DNA of 64,000 nucleotides, taken from contig NZ_JACHMB010000001.1 of the NCBI RefSeq assembly GCF_014204795.1, positions 3,534,001 through 3,598,000 on the forward strand, written 5' to 3'. The stretch comes from Nonomuraea jabiensis. GTDB taxonomy: Bacteria; Actinomycetota; Actinomycetes; Streptosporangiales; Streptosporangiaceae. Numbering within the stretch: position 1 is the stretch's first letter; the number at the start of each line of letters is the position of its first letter. The position numbers and the translations under genes were made by a program. The notes below the pieces were generated by a model. That model had not been told where the DNA came from, made no database searches, and saw only the letters and a program-made list of their open reading frames with translations. Positions 41,085-49,632 of this stretch are shown here, in pieces.

Positions 41085-43857
41085 TCTTCTCCTCAACGTT
41101 CCCGGCCTCGGCCGTGCGGTGCTGCTTGCGGTAGAGATCGAGCGCCCGCTGCCAGGCGTCGCGGGCGGCGGCGGTCCGGCCCGTTTCGTGGTGGACGTCG
41201 CCGATGCGGACGAGGGTGTCGGCGCCCTGGTAGGCGTTGCCGAGCTTGTCGCGCAGTTCGAGACTTCGGCCGTAGTGGTCGAGCGCCTGATCGTGTTGCC
41301 CCGCCCAGTGGGCGATGTAGCCGAGGCTGTCGAGGGTGGCGGATTCGCCGTTCAGGTCCTCGTGCTTCTGGAACAGCTCCAGAGCCTGCTCGCAGTACGA
41401 CCGCGCCTGCGGGTAGTGGCCGAGCTTGGCGTGGCACCAGCCGGCGGCGCTGAGCGCGTTGGCCTCCCAGAGGGGGTCCCGGAGTTCGCGCTGGAGGCGC
41501 AGGGCGTTCTCGACGTGCGGGAGCGCGCGCTCGGGCGCGCCTCGCTCCAGCCAGGCGAACCCGAGGGTGTGGCTGGTGTGCGCCTGCCCGGCGAGGTCTC
41601 CTTCCTGCTCGAACAGCTTGTACGCGAGCAGCAGGTGCTCCAGGCCCTCGTCGGCCCGGGAGTCCTGCGCGTAGGCGTACCCCAGATACCAATGGGCGAA
41701 GGCCCGGGGGCCCGGCCGGCCCAGCCGCTCGGCGGCGGCCAGGGCCGTCTCCCAGGACCGGGTGCGCAGCTCGTGCTGGCACCGCTTGTGGTAGGTGTCC
41801 ATGGCCCACGCCAGCCGCCAGACGGCCGCGTCCAGGCCCAGCTTCTCGGCGTGCCGCTGTACGGCGATGAGGCTGGACTGCTCGTCCTCGAACCACGCCC
41901 AGGCCGACGCGGCGTCCTCGAACTCCTCCCGCCCTGCCTCGCCGGAGACCCGCGCGGCGAAGGGACGGTTGGGGTTGAGCAGCCGGTCTCCGGCGCACGC
42001 GGTGACCACGTAGGCGTCGACCAGGCGGGTCAGCGCCTGCGTCCGCTCGTGATCGGGCAGATCGGACTGCGCGCGTTCGGCGGAGTAGAGGCGGACCAGG
42101 TCATGCGTGCGATACCGGCCGGGACGGTGCTGCTGGATCAGGTTGGCGGCTTCGAGGCGCCGCAGCGACACCCTGGTGCCGGAGAGGGGCAGGCCGGCGA
42201 GCGCGGCGGCCGACCGCAGGCTGATGTCCGGCCACGGGGCCAGCCCCAGCAGCGCGAACAGGCGGGCGGTGCCGGGGTGGAGGGCCTCGTACGAGGACTT
42301 GAACGCGGCCCGTAGGTCCGCGTTCAAGTCGCCGGTCTGCAGGGCGTCGAGGCGGGTGGCGGGGCTGCTCAGCTCCTCGGCGAGGACCGACAGGGGGAAG
42401 TCGGGGTGCATGGCCGCGCGTGCGGAGAGCACGCTGATCGCCAGGGGGAGGCCGCCGCTGTGCTCCACGAGGGCGGCCGCGCTGCCGGGATCCGCGCCGA
42501 TCCTCGATTCGCCCAGGTGCCGGCCGAGCAGGTGGCGCGTCTCGGCGGGCGTGAGGGCGTCCAGCCCGATCAGGCTCGCGCCGCGGGTGGCGTTCAGGCC
42601 CGGGAGCCGGTTGCGGCTGGTGATCACCACGACGCAGCCGGGGCTGCCGGGCAGCAGCGGCTCGACCTGGGCCACGTCGCGGGCGTTGTCGAGGACGACG
42701 AGCAGGCGGCGGTCGGCGACCAGCGACCGGTAGAGCCCGGCCTGGGCCTCCTCCCCGGCCGGGACGGCCGCCGCCGGGACCCCGAGGGAGCCGAGGAAAT
42801 GGCGCAGCGCCACATGGGCCGGCAGGGGATCGCTGCCGGGGTCGAACCCGTGGAGGTTGACGTAGAGCTGGCCGTCGGGGAAGAGGTCGAGGTGGTCGTG
42901 CGCCCAGTGCAGGGCCAGCGAGGTCTTCCCCATTCCTCCGGTGGCGCTGATGGCGGCGATGGCCACGCTGCTCCTGGCCCGGTCGCGGGCGAGGCGGTCC
43001 AGCTCGGCGCGTTCGCGTTCGCGGCCGACGAAGTGCGGTGGCGGAGCGGGTAACTGCCGGGGGATCGGCGAGACCGGCGGGCGTGGCCGGGGTTCCGGCG
43101 TGGTGTCAGCGGTGAGGATCCGCTGGTGCAGCTGTTGCAGCTCGCGTTCGGGCTCCAGCCCCAGCTCCTCGCTGATCCGTTCGCGCAGTCCCCGGTAGAC
43201 CGCCAGGGCGTCGGCGCGCCTGCCGCTCCGGTGCAGCGCGAGCATGAGCTGGCCGTGCGCCGACTCGCGCAGGGGATGGTCCGCGACGACCGCGGTGAGC
43301 TCGGTGACGGCTTCGGCGTGCCTGCCCGTCGCGAGCATGGCCGAGCCCCGCTCCTCCACCGCTTCCAGCCGCAGCTCCTCGAGCCTGGCCACTTCCGCCT
43401 GGACGAAGGAGCCGTCGATCCCCACCAGCGGCGCCCCGTGCCAGAGGCTCAACGCCTCGTCGTAGCGGGTCACCGCGGTCTCCGGGTCACCCGCGGCCAT
43501 CGCCTTGCGGGCCCGCGCCACGCCGTCGAGGAACCTGGCCAGATCGAGCTGGCCGGGCGCCAGCCGTACGACGTACCCGGGCCGCTGCGTACGGATCAGC
43601 CCGTCCCCCGCGATGGCGCACGTCTTCCTGAGGTCGGAGACCAGCGTCCTGACGCGGGAGGAAGGGGAGTTCGGCAGCGGCTCGCCCCACAGCGACTCCG
43701 CCAGCCGCTGGACCGACACGACGCGGTTGGCGCTCAGCAGCAGGATCGCCAGCAGCGCCCCCTGCTTGCCGGTCAGGACGACGTGTCCGGTCTCGGTCCG
43801 GAGCTCCACCGGTCCGAGAAGGCGGAACCTGGCTCGCGCAAGACCTTCAGAACTCAC
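41014..43857 (-). CDS. SARP/AfsR-type regulator (BTAD, NB-ARC, TPR)
   Basis: A 947-aa regulator. Residues 10-95 are an OmpR-type winged helix (FRLLGPVELRTETGHVVLTGKQGALLAILLL, RVRTLVSDLRK), 100-245 the bacterial transcriptional activation domain, and the NB-ARC P-loop is GGMGKTS at 307-313 (with LLVVLDNARDVAQVEPLL as the Walker B region). The C-terminus is TPR repeats (ARSYCEQALELFQKHEDLNG, ALDHYGRSLELRDKLGN). AfsR-like proteins activate secondary metabolism. It converges on the P450 gene with a 71-base overlap and is a likely cluster regulator, though it is not in the same transcript. Confidence 0.88.
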   Translation of the reverse strand: MSSEGLARARFRLLGPVELRTETGHVVLTGKQGALLAILLLSANRVVSVQRLAESLWGEPLPNSPSSRVRTLVSDLRKTCAIAGDGLIRTQRPGYVVRLAPGQLDLARFLDGVARARKAMAAGDPETAVTRYDEALSLWHGAPLVGIDGSFVQAEVARLEELRLEAVEERGSAMLATGRHAEAVTELTAVVADHPLRESAHGQLMLALHRSGRRADALAVYRGLRERISEELGLEPERELQQLHQRILTADTTPEPRPRPPVSPIPRQLPAPPPHFVGRERERAELDRLARDRARSSVAIAAISATGGMGKTSLALHWAHDHLDLFPDGQLYVNLHGFDPGSDPLPAHVALRHFLGSLGVPAAAVPAGEEAQAGLYRSLVADRRLLVVLDNARDVAQVEPLLPGSPGCVVVITSRNRLPGLNATRGASLIGLDALTPAETRHLLGRHLGESRIGADPGSAAALVEHSGGLPLAISVLSARAAMHPDFPLSVLAEELSSPATRLDALQTGDLNADLRAAFKSSYEALHPGTARLFALLGLAPWPDISLRSAAALAGLPLSGTRVSLRRLEAANLIQQHRPGRYRTHDLVRLYSAERAQSDLPDHERTQALTRLVDAYVVTACAGDRLLNPNRPFAARVSGEAGREEFEDAASAWAWFEDEQSSLIAVQRHAEKLGLDAAVWRLAWAMDTYHKRCQHELRTRSWETALAAAERLGRPGPRAFAHWYLGYAYAQDSRADEGLEHLLLAYKLFEQEGDLAGQAHTSHTLGFAWLERGAPERALPHVENALRLQRELRDPLWEANALSAAGWCHAKLGHYPQARSYCEQALELFQKHEDLNGESATLDSLGYIAHWAGQHDQALDHYGRSLELRDKLGNAYQGADTLVRIGDVHHETGRTAAARDAWQRALDLYRKQHRTAEAGNVEEKIRRLAAPPSAPAGPSGHAAPADR

Positions 43858-43998
43858 CGGCGACCTCCAGCGGAACCAGCTCCCCGACGTGAGGATAGTC
43901 GAGGCTTGATCATCGGTCCCTTGGCGATCAGGTCGCCCGAGGCGTCACGGCGGAACGCCGCGGTGCGGGGGGCACCGGGCCGGCGCCCCCCGTACCGG

Positions 43999-44595
43999 TC
44001 ACTGGGCGGCGGGCTCGGGGGTGTCCTCGGGGTCGGGCGCCGGCTCCTGCTCGGGCTCGTCGCCCACCTCGGTGCCGTCGGGCTGGACCCTGACCTCGCC
44101 CGAGCCGTGCAGGTTCCAGGTGAAGTCGGACTTGCCGTCGTCGTTGATGTTGTACGTGACCTTGCCGTCGCCGGTCCAGCCGTCCTGGGCGCTGCTGGTC
44201 ACGTAGCTGGTCGTGCAGGTTTCCGAGCCTTCGTTGTCGTTGTTGAGCGTATCGGTGAGATTGCACGTCGCGCTGGCGATCACCCGGTCGTCGCGCTCGA
44301 GGCGCGCCTGGACCACGAACTTGTCGAACCGCTTCCCGATCCAGGCCCCCGTATTGGTGTCCCACCGGATCTCGATCCGGCCACGGCGCGTGTTGCCGTC
44401 CTTGTACACGCAGGAACGGGCCTTGGCGTTGACGTCGGGCTTGTTCGGCAGGTTGAACGTCCTCGTGTCCCAGCTCGCGCTGCAGGTCCAGCTGGCGGCG
44501 GTGGCGGGGGACGAGACGAGGACGGACCCGCCGGCCAGGGTCGCGGTGGCCACCGCCACCGCCGCGATCCCGGACCGAATGCTGATCGAAGGCAT
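43999..44595 (-). CDS. secreted hypothetical protein
   Basis: A 198-aa protein. ATG 44595 has AGGAG 7 bases upstream; a TTG two codons earlier is less likely. A signal peptide (PSISIRSGIAAVAVATATLA, cleavage near ATAAS) precedes a beta-rich mature domain with four Cys (SWTCSAS, ARSCVYK, SATCNLT, SETCTTS), probably two disulfides, and a Glu/Pro-rich tail (GDEPEQEPAPDPEDTPEP). Function unknown. It is downstream of the SARP promoter on the same strand but separated from it. Confidence 0.65.
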   Translation of the reverse strand: MPSISIRSGIAAVAVATATLAGGSVLVSSPATAASWTCSASWDTRTFNLPNKPDVNAKARSCVYKDGNTRRGRIEIRWDTNTGAWIGKRFDKFVVQARLERDDRVIASATCNLTDTLNNDNEGSETCTTSYVTSSAQDGWTGDGKVTYNINDDGKSDFTWNLHGSGEVRVQPDGTEVGDEPEQEPAPDPEDTPEPAAQ

Positions 44596-44886
44596 GCTCA
44601 ATCTCCTGACAGTCGTTTTTCGCGTGCCTGATCAGGCTGTCGGACGGGCGCCCGGGTGTCGTTGGCCCCGCGTCCACACTTCTGCGCGGAGCGTCCACGC
44701 CGGATTCGTATTTCTCAATTGGCACGGTGCCGTCGCCGCCGGACCTGCCGTGTTTACTTCGCTGTCATCCGGATCTTTCATTATGAAATGAGTACGGCGC
44801 AGGCCGATGCCGGCCGCCGAATCACCGTCCAACCATGAACCCGCAGGTGGACAGGGGGATTCGGGCGGCAGAAAACGGAGGTATGC

Positions 44887-45306
44887 ATGGACGTGCGGCT
44901 GGACCATCTCGTCTGCTGGGTCTCCGACCAGCTCGATTCCCTGCATTTCTACGAGCAGGTTATCGGCCTGCCCGGGGTGCGGGCCGAGGCGTTTCGCGAG
45001 GGAAAGGCGGCGTTTCCGAGTGTACGGGTCTCCGCCGAGACCATCCTCGACCTGATGGCGTACGACGCCTCCATGGGAGTGGATGAGGGCACCGGGGTCA
45101 AGGGCAGCGCCGGGCATCCGATCAACCACTTCTGCCTGGCCGTCGGAAAGGAGGATTTCGACGAGCTGCAGGTCAGGCTGAAGCGGCACGGGGTCGAGAT
45201 CACGGGCTCCGGCGTCAACTCCTTCGGCGCCCAGGGCATCGCCCCCGAGACGATGTTCTTCCCCGACCCCGACGGCAACGTGCTGGAAGTGCGCTACTAC
45301 GAATGA
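44887..45306 (+). CDS. VOC-family glyoxalase-like protein
   Basis: A 139-aa VOC protein (DHLVCWVSDQLDSLHFYEQVIGL; GHPINHFCLAVGKEDFDELQVRL; ETMFFPDPDGNVLEVRYYE). Conserved metal-ligand positions are present: His in DHLV, His in NHFCLAV and Glu in LEVRYYE. GGAGGT precedes the ATG. It converges on a TetR gene with a 10-base overlap. Substrate unknown. Confidence 0.85.
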   Translation: MDVRLDHLVCWVSDQLDSLHFYEQVIGLPGVRAEAFREGKAAFPSVRVSAETILDLMAYDASMGVDEGTGVKGSAGHPINHFCLAVGKEDFDELQVRLKRHGVEITGSGVNSFGAQGIAPETMFFPDPDGNVLEVRYYE

Positions 45307-45917
45307 CGGCGGAGCTTGGCCCGGGCGGCGCGGCGTACGACGGGGCCCATGTCCTCCAGGGCCGTCACCAGGCCCGCCAGGCTCTCCAGGGCGTCGAACG
45401 CCTGGTTCGCGCCGTCCGGGTCCACGCCTTCGTAGAGCTCCAGGCCCACGAACGCCGCCGCCGTGGCCTTGGCCAGGCCCGTCACGTCCACGAACTCGGC
45501 CAGCGGCGACCTGGCCAGCACCCTCCCGAGCGCCTGCTCGACCTCCTCGATCCACAGGTTGAGGCCGGTGGTGGTGGCCGGTGCGAGCTTGGGGTCGGTC
45601 TGGCCGCCCGCGAGGACCTGCGCGAGGGCGGCGACGGTGCCTTCCGCCCGTTCCTCCGCGTGCAGCGCGCGGCCGAGGTCGAGGAGCTCGCGGAGGGTGG
45701 TGACGGCGGCGAAGCGGGCGCGGTAGAGGGCGATGCGCTGCTGGGAGCCGTGCTCGACGGCGGCCGCGAGGAGCTGGTCGACGCTGCCGAAGTGGTAGAA
45801 GACGAGGGCCTGGTTGACGCCCGCCGTCGCGGCGATCGTACGGGCGGAGACGCCGGCGATGCCGTGCTCCTTGAGCGTCTCCAGCGCGGCTTCGAGCAGT
45901 CTGGTACGGGTGTCGGC
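45297..45917 (-). CDS. TetR-family transcriptional regulator
   Basis: A 206-aa regulator with an N-terminal TetR HTH (TRTRLLEAALETLKEHGIAGVSARTIAATAGVNQALVFYHFGSVDQLLAAA) and a helical ligand domain. GTG 45917 gives the normal short N-terminus; upstream residues in the open frame are unlike the family. It is divergent from the MmcQ/YjbR-like gene, a possible target. Confidence 0.85.
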   Translation of the reverse strand, partial: ADTRTRLLEAALETLKEHGIAGVSARTIAATAGVNQALVFYHFGSVDQLLAAAVEHGSQQRIALYRARFAAVTTLRELLDLGRALHAEERAEGTVAALAQVLAGGQTDPKLAPATTTGLNLWIEEVEQALGRVLARSPLAEFVDVTGLAKATAAAFVGLELYEGVDPDGANQAFDALESLAGLVTALEDMGPVVRRAARAKLRRHS

Positions 45918-45988
45918 CACCGGTCTCACGTTAGTCGGCTCCGGAGCCGCGATTGGAACTGTCGGTCGGGTTTGGTACACAGGCGGGC

Positions 45989-46354
45989 ATGGGTGTGAGC
46001 GTCGATGAGTTCCTCCAGATGCTGGACGAGCTGCCTGGGGTCCGCATGAGCCACGGCGGCGAGTGGATCGGCCTCAAGGTCCGCGACAAGGGCTTCGGCT
46101 ACCTGTGGGAGGCGACCGAGACCGTCGGGCTCAAGGCCACGATCGAGGAGCAGATCGCGCTGGTGGCCGAGCGGCCCGAGGTGTTCGAGGTGCAGTTCAC
46201 GGCCGGGCGGTTCGGCTGGGTGGTGGTCCACCTCGACAAGATCGACTCTGAGGAGCTGTTCGAGCTGGTGGCCGAGGCCTGGTGCCTGACCGCGCCGAAG
46301 GCGATGGTGGCCGAGTTCGAGGCCGCGCATCAAATCGGGCAGGGCGCGTTATAG
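45989..46354 (+). CDS. MmcQ/YjbR (DUF419) family protein
   Basis: A 121-aa protein of the CyaY-like YjbR fold (MLDELPGVRMSHGGEWIGLKVRDKGFGYLW, GWVVVHLDKIDSEELFELVAEAWCLTAPK). Proteins of this family are small DNA-binding or unknown-function proteins. ATG 45989 was preferred over the earlier ATG 45953, whose extra residues overlap the regulator's promoter. Confidence 0.75.
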   Translation: MGVSVDEFLQMLDELPGVRMSHGGEWIGLKVRDKGFGYLWEATETVGLKATIEEQIALVAERPEVFEVQFTAGRFGWVVVHLDKIDSEELFELVAEAWCLTAPKAMVAEFEAAHQIGQGAL

Positions 46355-46368
46355 GTGCATTACGGGTA

Positions 46369-46905
46369 ATGTCGGGCACCGTGGGCGCTGTGCACGTTCG
46401 GTTGCGGGAGTGGCGCGCGGACGACGCGCCGGTCGTGCTGAGGGCCTTCCGGGCGCCGGACCTCCGGACGCAGGCGTCCTGGCCCGTCGTCACCCTCAAG
46501 GACGCCTCCGGGTGGATCACCGCCTGGCAGGGGGTGGGCCACGCGTTCGCCGTCACGATCGAGGGCCCCGAGGGCGAGCAGGTGGTCGGCAACGTCGCGG
46601 TGTCCCGCCTCGACGAGCCCGGCAACGGCTGGGTGTCCTACTGGGTCGTGCCCGAGGCCAGAGGGCGGGGCATCGCCGCGGCGGCCACCGGGGAGCTGGC
46701 CCGGTGGGCTTTCGGCGAGCTGGGGCTCCACCGGCTGGAGCTGGAGCACCGCGTCAACAACCCGGCGTCGTGCCGGGTCGCCACGAAGGCCGGGTTCCGG
46801 CCGGAGGGCATCGAGCGCGGCAAGCTCGGTCACGAGGGCGTCCGCCACGACGTCGAACGCCACACCCGCCTGGCGACCGACCCCCCGCTCCAGACCGGCG
46901 AGTGA
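46369..46905 (+). CDS. GNAT family N-acetyltransferase
   Basis: A 178-aa GNAT of the RimJ/RimL type: VRLREWRADDAPVVLRAF, SYWVVPEARGRGIAAAATGELARWAF (acetyl-CoA-binding motif A) and LHRLELEHRVNNPASCRVATKAGFRPEG. The start is not fixed; ATG 46369 or GTG 46381 both fit, and neither has a good RBS. Substrate unknown. Confidence 0.85.
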   Translation: MSGTVGAVHVRLREWRADDAPVVLRAFRAPDLRTQASWPVVTLKDASGWITAWQGVGHAFAVTIEGPEGEQVVGNVAVSRLDEPGNGWVSYWVVPEARGRGIAAAATGELARWAFGELGLHRLELEHRVNNPASCRVATKAGFRPEGIERGKLGHEGVRHDVERHTRLATDPPLQTGE

Positions 46906-47036
46906 CGCCGAGCGGGTGGCCACGCGCTATTGTCCGCATGCATGCTCGACCGGCCGGCCCACCCTCACCGCTCTCAGTGCACGGGCGACAGCGGAACGAA
47001 TAGCCACTTACTGCCCCGCTGATCTACGCTTTCTTG

Positions 47037-47414
47037 GTGGACAGCGAGAGTCTGGCCGCGGCCGGTCTCCTGGAAGCCCTGAGCCGGGCGTCAGGGATGC
47101 TCGCGGAATTACGTCACCCGTTCGCCAGAAGCGAGCCCTTCTCCTATTTCCTCCCGCCCGCCGGCGCCCGCGTCGGCACCGGCCTCACGCTGCCCGACGG
47201 CCGCGAGGTCCGTTTCGAGGTCTCCATCACCGTCTCCGCCGGCGCCTTCCACATCGAGGGGTCGATCACCGCGGAGGACGAGACGCTGTTCGAGCTCCCG
47301 CGCAAGAGCGTGCCGGACCTCCACGACGCCCTGGCCGTGCTGGACGACTACGCGGGGGAGGTGGTGGCCCCGGCGGGGCGGCTGATCGACCAGCAATTGG
47401 ACGAAATTGTCTAA
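47037..47414 (+). CDS. conserved hypothetical protein
   Basis: A protein of about 125 aa with a helical start (SLAAAGLLEALSRASGMLAELRHPF) and a beta-rich body (GLTLPDGREVRFEVSITVSAGAFHIEGSI). GTG 47037 fits a leaderless start, with TACGCT 7-12 bases upstream as a -10; TTG 47034 is possible. Its stop lies inside the operator-like repeat of the next gene. Family unknown. Confidence 0.6.
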   Translation: MDSESLAAAGLLEALSRASGMLAELRHPFARSEPFSYFLPPAGARVGTGLTLPDGREVRFEVSITVSAGAFHIEGSITAEDETLFELPRKSVPDLHDALAVLDDYAGEVVAPAGRLIDQQLDEIV

Positions 47415-47426
47415 CTGTCAGACAAT
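47406..47426. promoter_or_regulatory. GntR-type operator-like palindrome
   Basis: ATTGTCT at 47406-47412 and AGACAAT at 47420-47426 form a perfect 7-bp inverted repeat with 7 bases between. The centre, CTGTCAGACA, resembles FCD-type GntR sites. It overlaps the stop of the preceding gene and the ATG of the exporter gene, which is co-transcribed with a GntR gene, so autoregulation is plausible. Confidence 0.5.
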
Positions 47427-48324
47427 GGTGGGCATGAGAAACGGACCGCTCGCCGTTGTCGCCGCCTCTGTGCTCTGGGGCACGGCCGGGACGGCAGGAC
47501 TGCTCGTCTCCGCCGACTCCGTGGCGCTGGCCGCCGCGCGGCTGGTCATCGGGGGGACGGCGCTCGCGCTCGTGGCCGGGGCCGGCGTCAGGAAGGCGAT
47601 CAGGCCGAGCCTGCTGCTGGCCGCCGTCGCGGTGGCCGCGTACCAGCTCTGCTTCTTCGCCGCCGTCGGCCGCACGGGGGTCGCCATCGGCACGGTGGTG
47701 GCGATCGGGAGCGGCCCCGTCTTCACGGGGCTGCTGTCCTGGCTCCTTCACGGCCGGCGGCCGAGCGGGCGGTGGGCCGCGGCGACCGCGGCGGCCATCT
47801 GCGGGTGCGTCGCGCTCATCGTGGGAGGCGGGGCCGAGGCCGGCGGGCAGACGGTCTCGGGGGTGCTGTTCGCGCTGCTCGGCGGCCTGCTCTACGCCTT
47901 CTACGCGGTCATGGCCGCGCGGGCGATCGGCCGCGGGGCCGAGTCCAACGCCGTCATGGGGGTCATGTTCGGCGGCGCGGCGCTGATCATGCTGCCCGTC
48001 CTGCTGGCGAACGGGCTCGCCTGGACAGTCGAGCCGCGCGGGCTGCTCGCCGTCGTCTACCTGGGCCTCGGCACCACGGCCCTGTCCTACTTCCTGTACG
48101 GCAGGGGCCTGCGGACCACGCCGGTGGCCACGGCCGCCACGCTGGCCCTGGCGGAGCCGGCCGTCGCGGCCCTGCTCGGCCTGCTGGTGCTCGGCGAGCG
48201 GCTGGCCCCGATCTCGATCGGGGGCCTGGTGCTCCTCGCGCTGAGCCTGGCAGCCGTGGCGATCCCGGAGAAGGCCCGCGACCAAGAGCTCGTACCGGAA
48301 AGGGAGCTAGAGTCGCAGCCGTGA
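47425..48324 (+). CDS. EamA/DMT-family exporter
   Basis: A ten-helix drug/metabolite transporter of about 299 aa (PLAVVAASVLWGTAGTAGLL; YLGLGTTALSYFLYGRGLRTTPVATAATLALAEPAVAALLGLLVLGE). Two EamA repeats are complete. ATG 47425 or 47434 is the start; neither has a clear RBS. It overlaps the GntR gene by 4 bases and is probably regulated by it. Substrate unknown. Confidence 0.88.
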   Translation: MVGMRNGPLAVVAASVLWGTAGTAGLLVSADSVALAAARLVIGGTALALVAGAGVRKAIRPSLLLAAVAVAAYQLCFFAAVGRTGVAIGTVVAIGSGPVFTGLLSWLLHGRRPSGRWAAATAAAICGCVALIVGGGAEAGGQTVSGVLFALLGGLLYAFYAVMAARAIGRGAESNAVMGVMFGGAALIMLPVLLANGLAWTVEPRGLLAVVYLGLGTTALSYFLYGRGLRTTPVATAATLALAEPAVAALLGLLVLGERLAPISIGGLVLLALSLAAVAIPEKARDQELVPERELESQP

Positions 48325-48944
48325 CATTGCCGCTCAGACCCGTCTCCACGGTCGGCGCGCTCGCCGACGCCCTGCGCAGCAGGGTGCTCTCCGGCGAGAT
48401 CCCGCCCGGCACCCCGCTGCCCGAGCAGGAGATCGCCGCCTCGTACGGGGTCGCCCGGCCGACCGTGCGGGAGGCGCTGGCGAGCCTCGTCCACGAGGGG
48501 CTGCTGAGACGCGAGCGCAACCGCAGCGCTTATGTCCCCGAGGTGACGCTTTCGGACCTCGACGATCTCATGTACGTACGCCGGCCGCTCGAAGACCTCA
48601 TGGCGCAGGCCGTGGTCGGGCGGCGGGTCCCCGGAGCGGAGGCCGCCCTGCACCGGATGGCGGCCCTGCCCGCCGACGCGCCCTGGTCGGAGAGCGTGGC
48701 CGAGCACATGGCGATGCACCAGGCGTTGATCGACGCGGTGGGGAGCCCCCGGCTCGAACGGCTCTACGGAGTCCTGGCGGCGGAGACCCGGCTCGGGCTG
48801 GTGCGGCTCCGGGAGGTCTACACGGACCGGGAGGTCCTGGTGCGCGAGCATCGCGAGCTGCTCGACGCCATCGCAGACGGCCCGCAGGACGCGGCCAGGG
48901 CGGCGGTGGCCGCGCATCTCAGCCACTCCTGGGGCGGCCACTGA
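48321..48944 (+). CDS. GntR-family regulator, FCD type
   Basis: A 207-aa regulator: winged helix at residues 10-75 (ALADALRSRVLSGEIPPGTPLPEQEIAASYGVARPTVREALASLVHEGLL) and an FCD domain (PLEDLMAQAVVG, HMAMHQALIDAVGSPRL, REHRELLDAIADG). The GTG start overlaps the exporter stop (GTGA). The two genes probably form an autoregulated efflux operon. Confidence 0.9.
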   Translation: MTLPLRPVSTVGALADALRSRVLSGEIPPGTPLPEQEIAASYGVARPTVREALASLVHEGLLRRERNRSAYVPEVTLSDLDDLMYVRRPLEDLMAQAVVGRRVPGAEAALHRMAALPADAPWSESVAEHMAMHQALIDAVGSPRLERLYGVLAAETRLGLVRLREVYTDREVLVREHRELLDAIADGPQDAARAAVAAHLSHSWGGH

Positions 48945-49012
48945 GGGGGTCAACCGCACCATTGTGTGCGAACCCTTGCGGGACAGCCCCTGAACTCGCA
49001 AGAATCGCGCCC

Positions 49013-49363
49013 ATGCACGGCAACCCGATGCCGGACTCCTACGTGTATGTCACGGAAGAGGGCGTCACCCGTCACTACTCGGACGGTAGCGTCGAGGCTC
49101 TCGCCTGGGAGGACGTGGTGGAGGTCCGTGTCGTCACCGAAGCCGGGGAGGACGTCCTCTACATCCTGCTCGACCGCGACGGCGAGGGCTGCGTCGTGCC
49201 GCGTTCGGCCACGGACGCCACCTTCCTGGCGCGGCTGCGCTATCTGCCGGACTTCGACCTCGATCGGCTGGCCCTGGCCGCCGACTCCGCGCATGACGGG
49301 GTTGTGGTCGTCTGGCGCAGTCCTGACCCGCCGTCCGCATTGCCGGATCTGGAGTACGACTAG
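49013..49363 (+). CDS. hypothetical protein, 116 aa
   Basis: A small acidic protein with a strand-rich pattern (YVYVTEEGVTRHYSDGSVEALAWEDVVEVRVVTEAGEDVLYILLDRDGEG) ending in an acidic tail. ATGs at 49013 and 49028 both work. It resembles PH-like small actinobacterial proteins, but I cannot name the family. Confidence 0.55.
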   Translation: MHGNPMPDSYVYVTEEGVTRHYSDGSVEALAWEDVVEVRVVTEAGEDVLYILLDRDGEGCVVPRSATDATFLARLRYLPDFDLDRLALAADSAHDGVVVVWRSPDPPSALPDLEYD

Positions 49364-49632
49364 CGGCTTGATTCTGCCGCAACCTGCCGAAATGCAACCG
49401 TAAACCGCACATTTTGCGTGCCAGACCGCTGCACTTTTGGATCGTTCCGTCAAGCCCTTCTGTTGCTGAGCCCTCGTCCGATTGTGGACATTGGACGTTA
49501 TTCCCCGTACCGGAATCGATCTTTACTCTTTAGTGGGGGCCGCCGCCCTTGATTGTGCGTGGGACATGTCAACCCATGTGGTTCAAGGAACGTCCTGTTA
49601 TCGCGGTGCACAAGAGTTCTCAGGGTGGTGCT
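49364..49632. other. Gene-free leader upstream of the polysaccharide cluster
   Basis: About 270 bases with lower GC than the neighbours and no supported gene. It probably contains the promoter and a leader for the glycosylphosphotransferase operon. A short ACATG/CATGT dyad is at about 49562-49577; no riboswitch is recognised. Confidence 0.4.
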
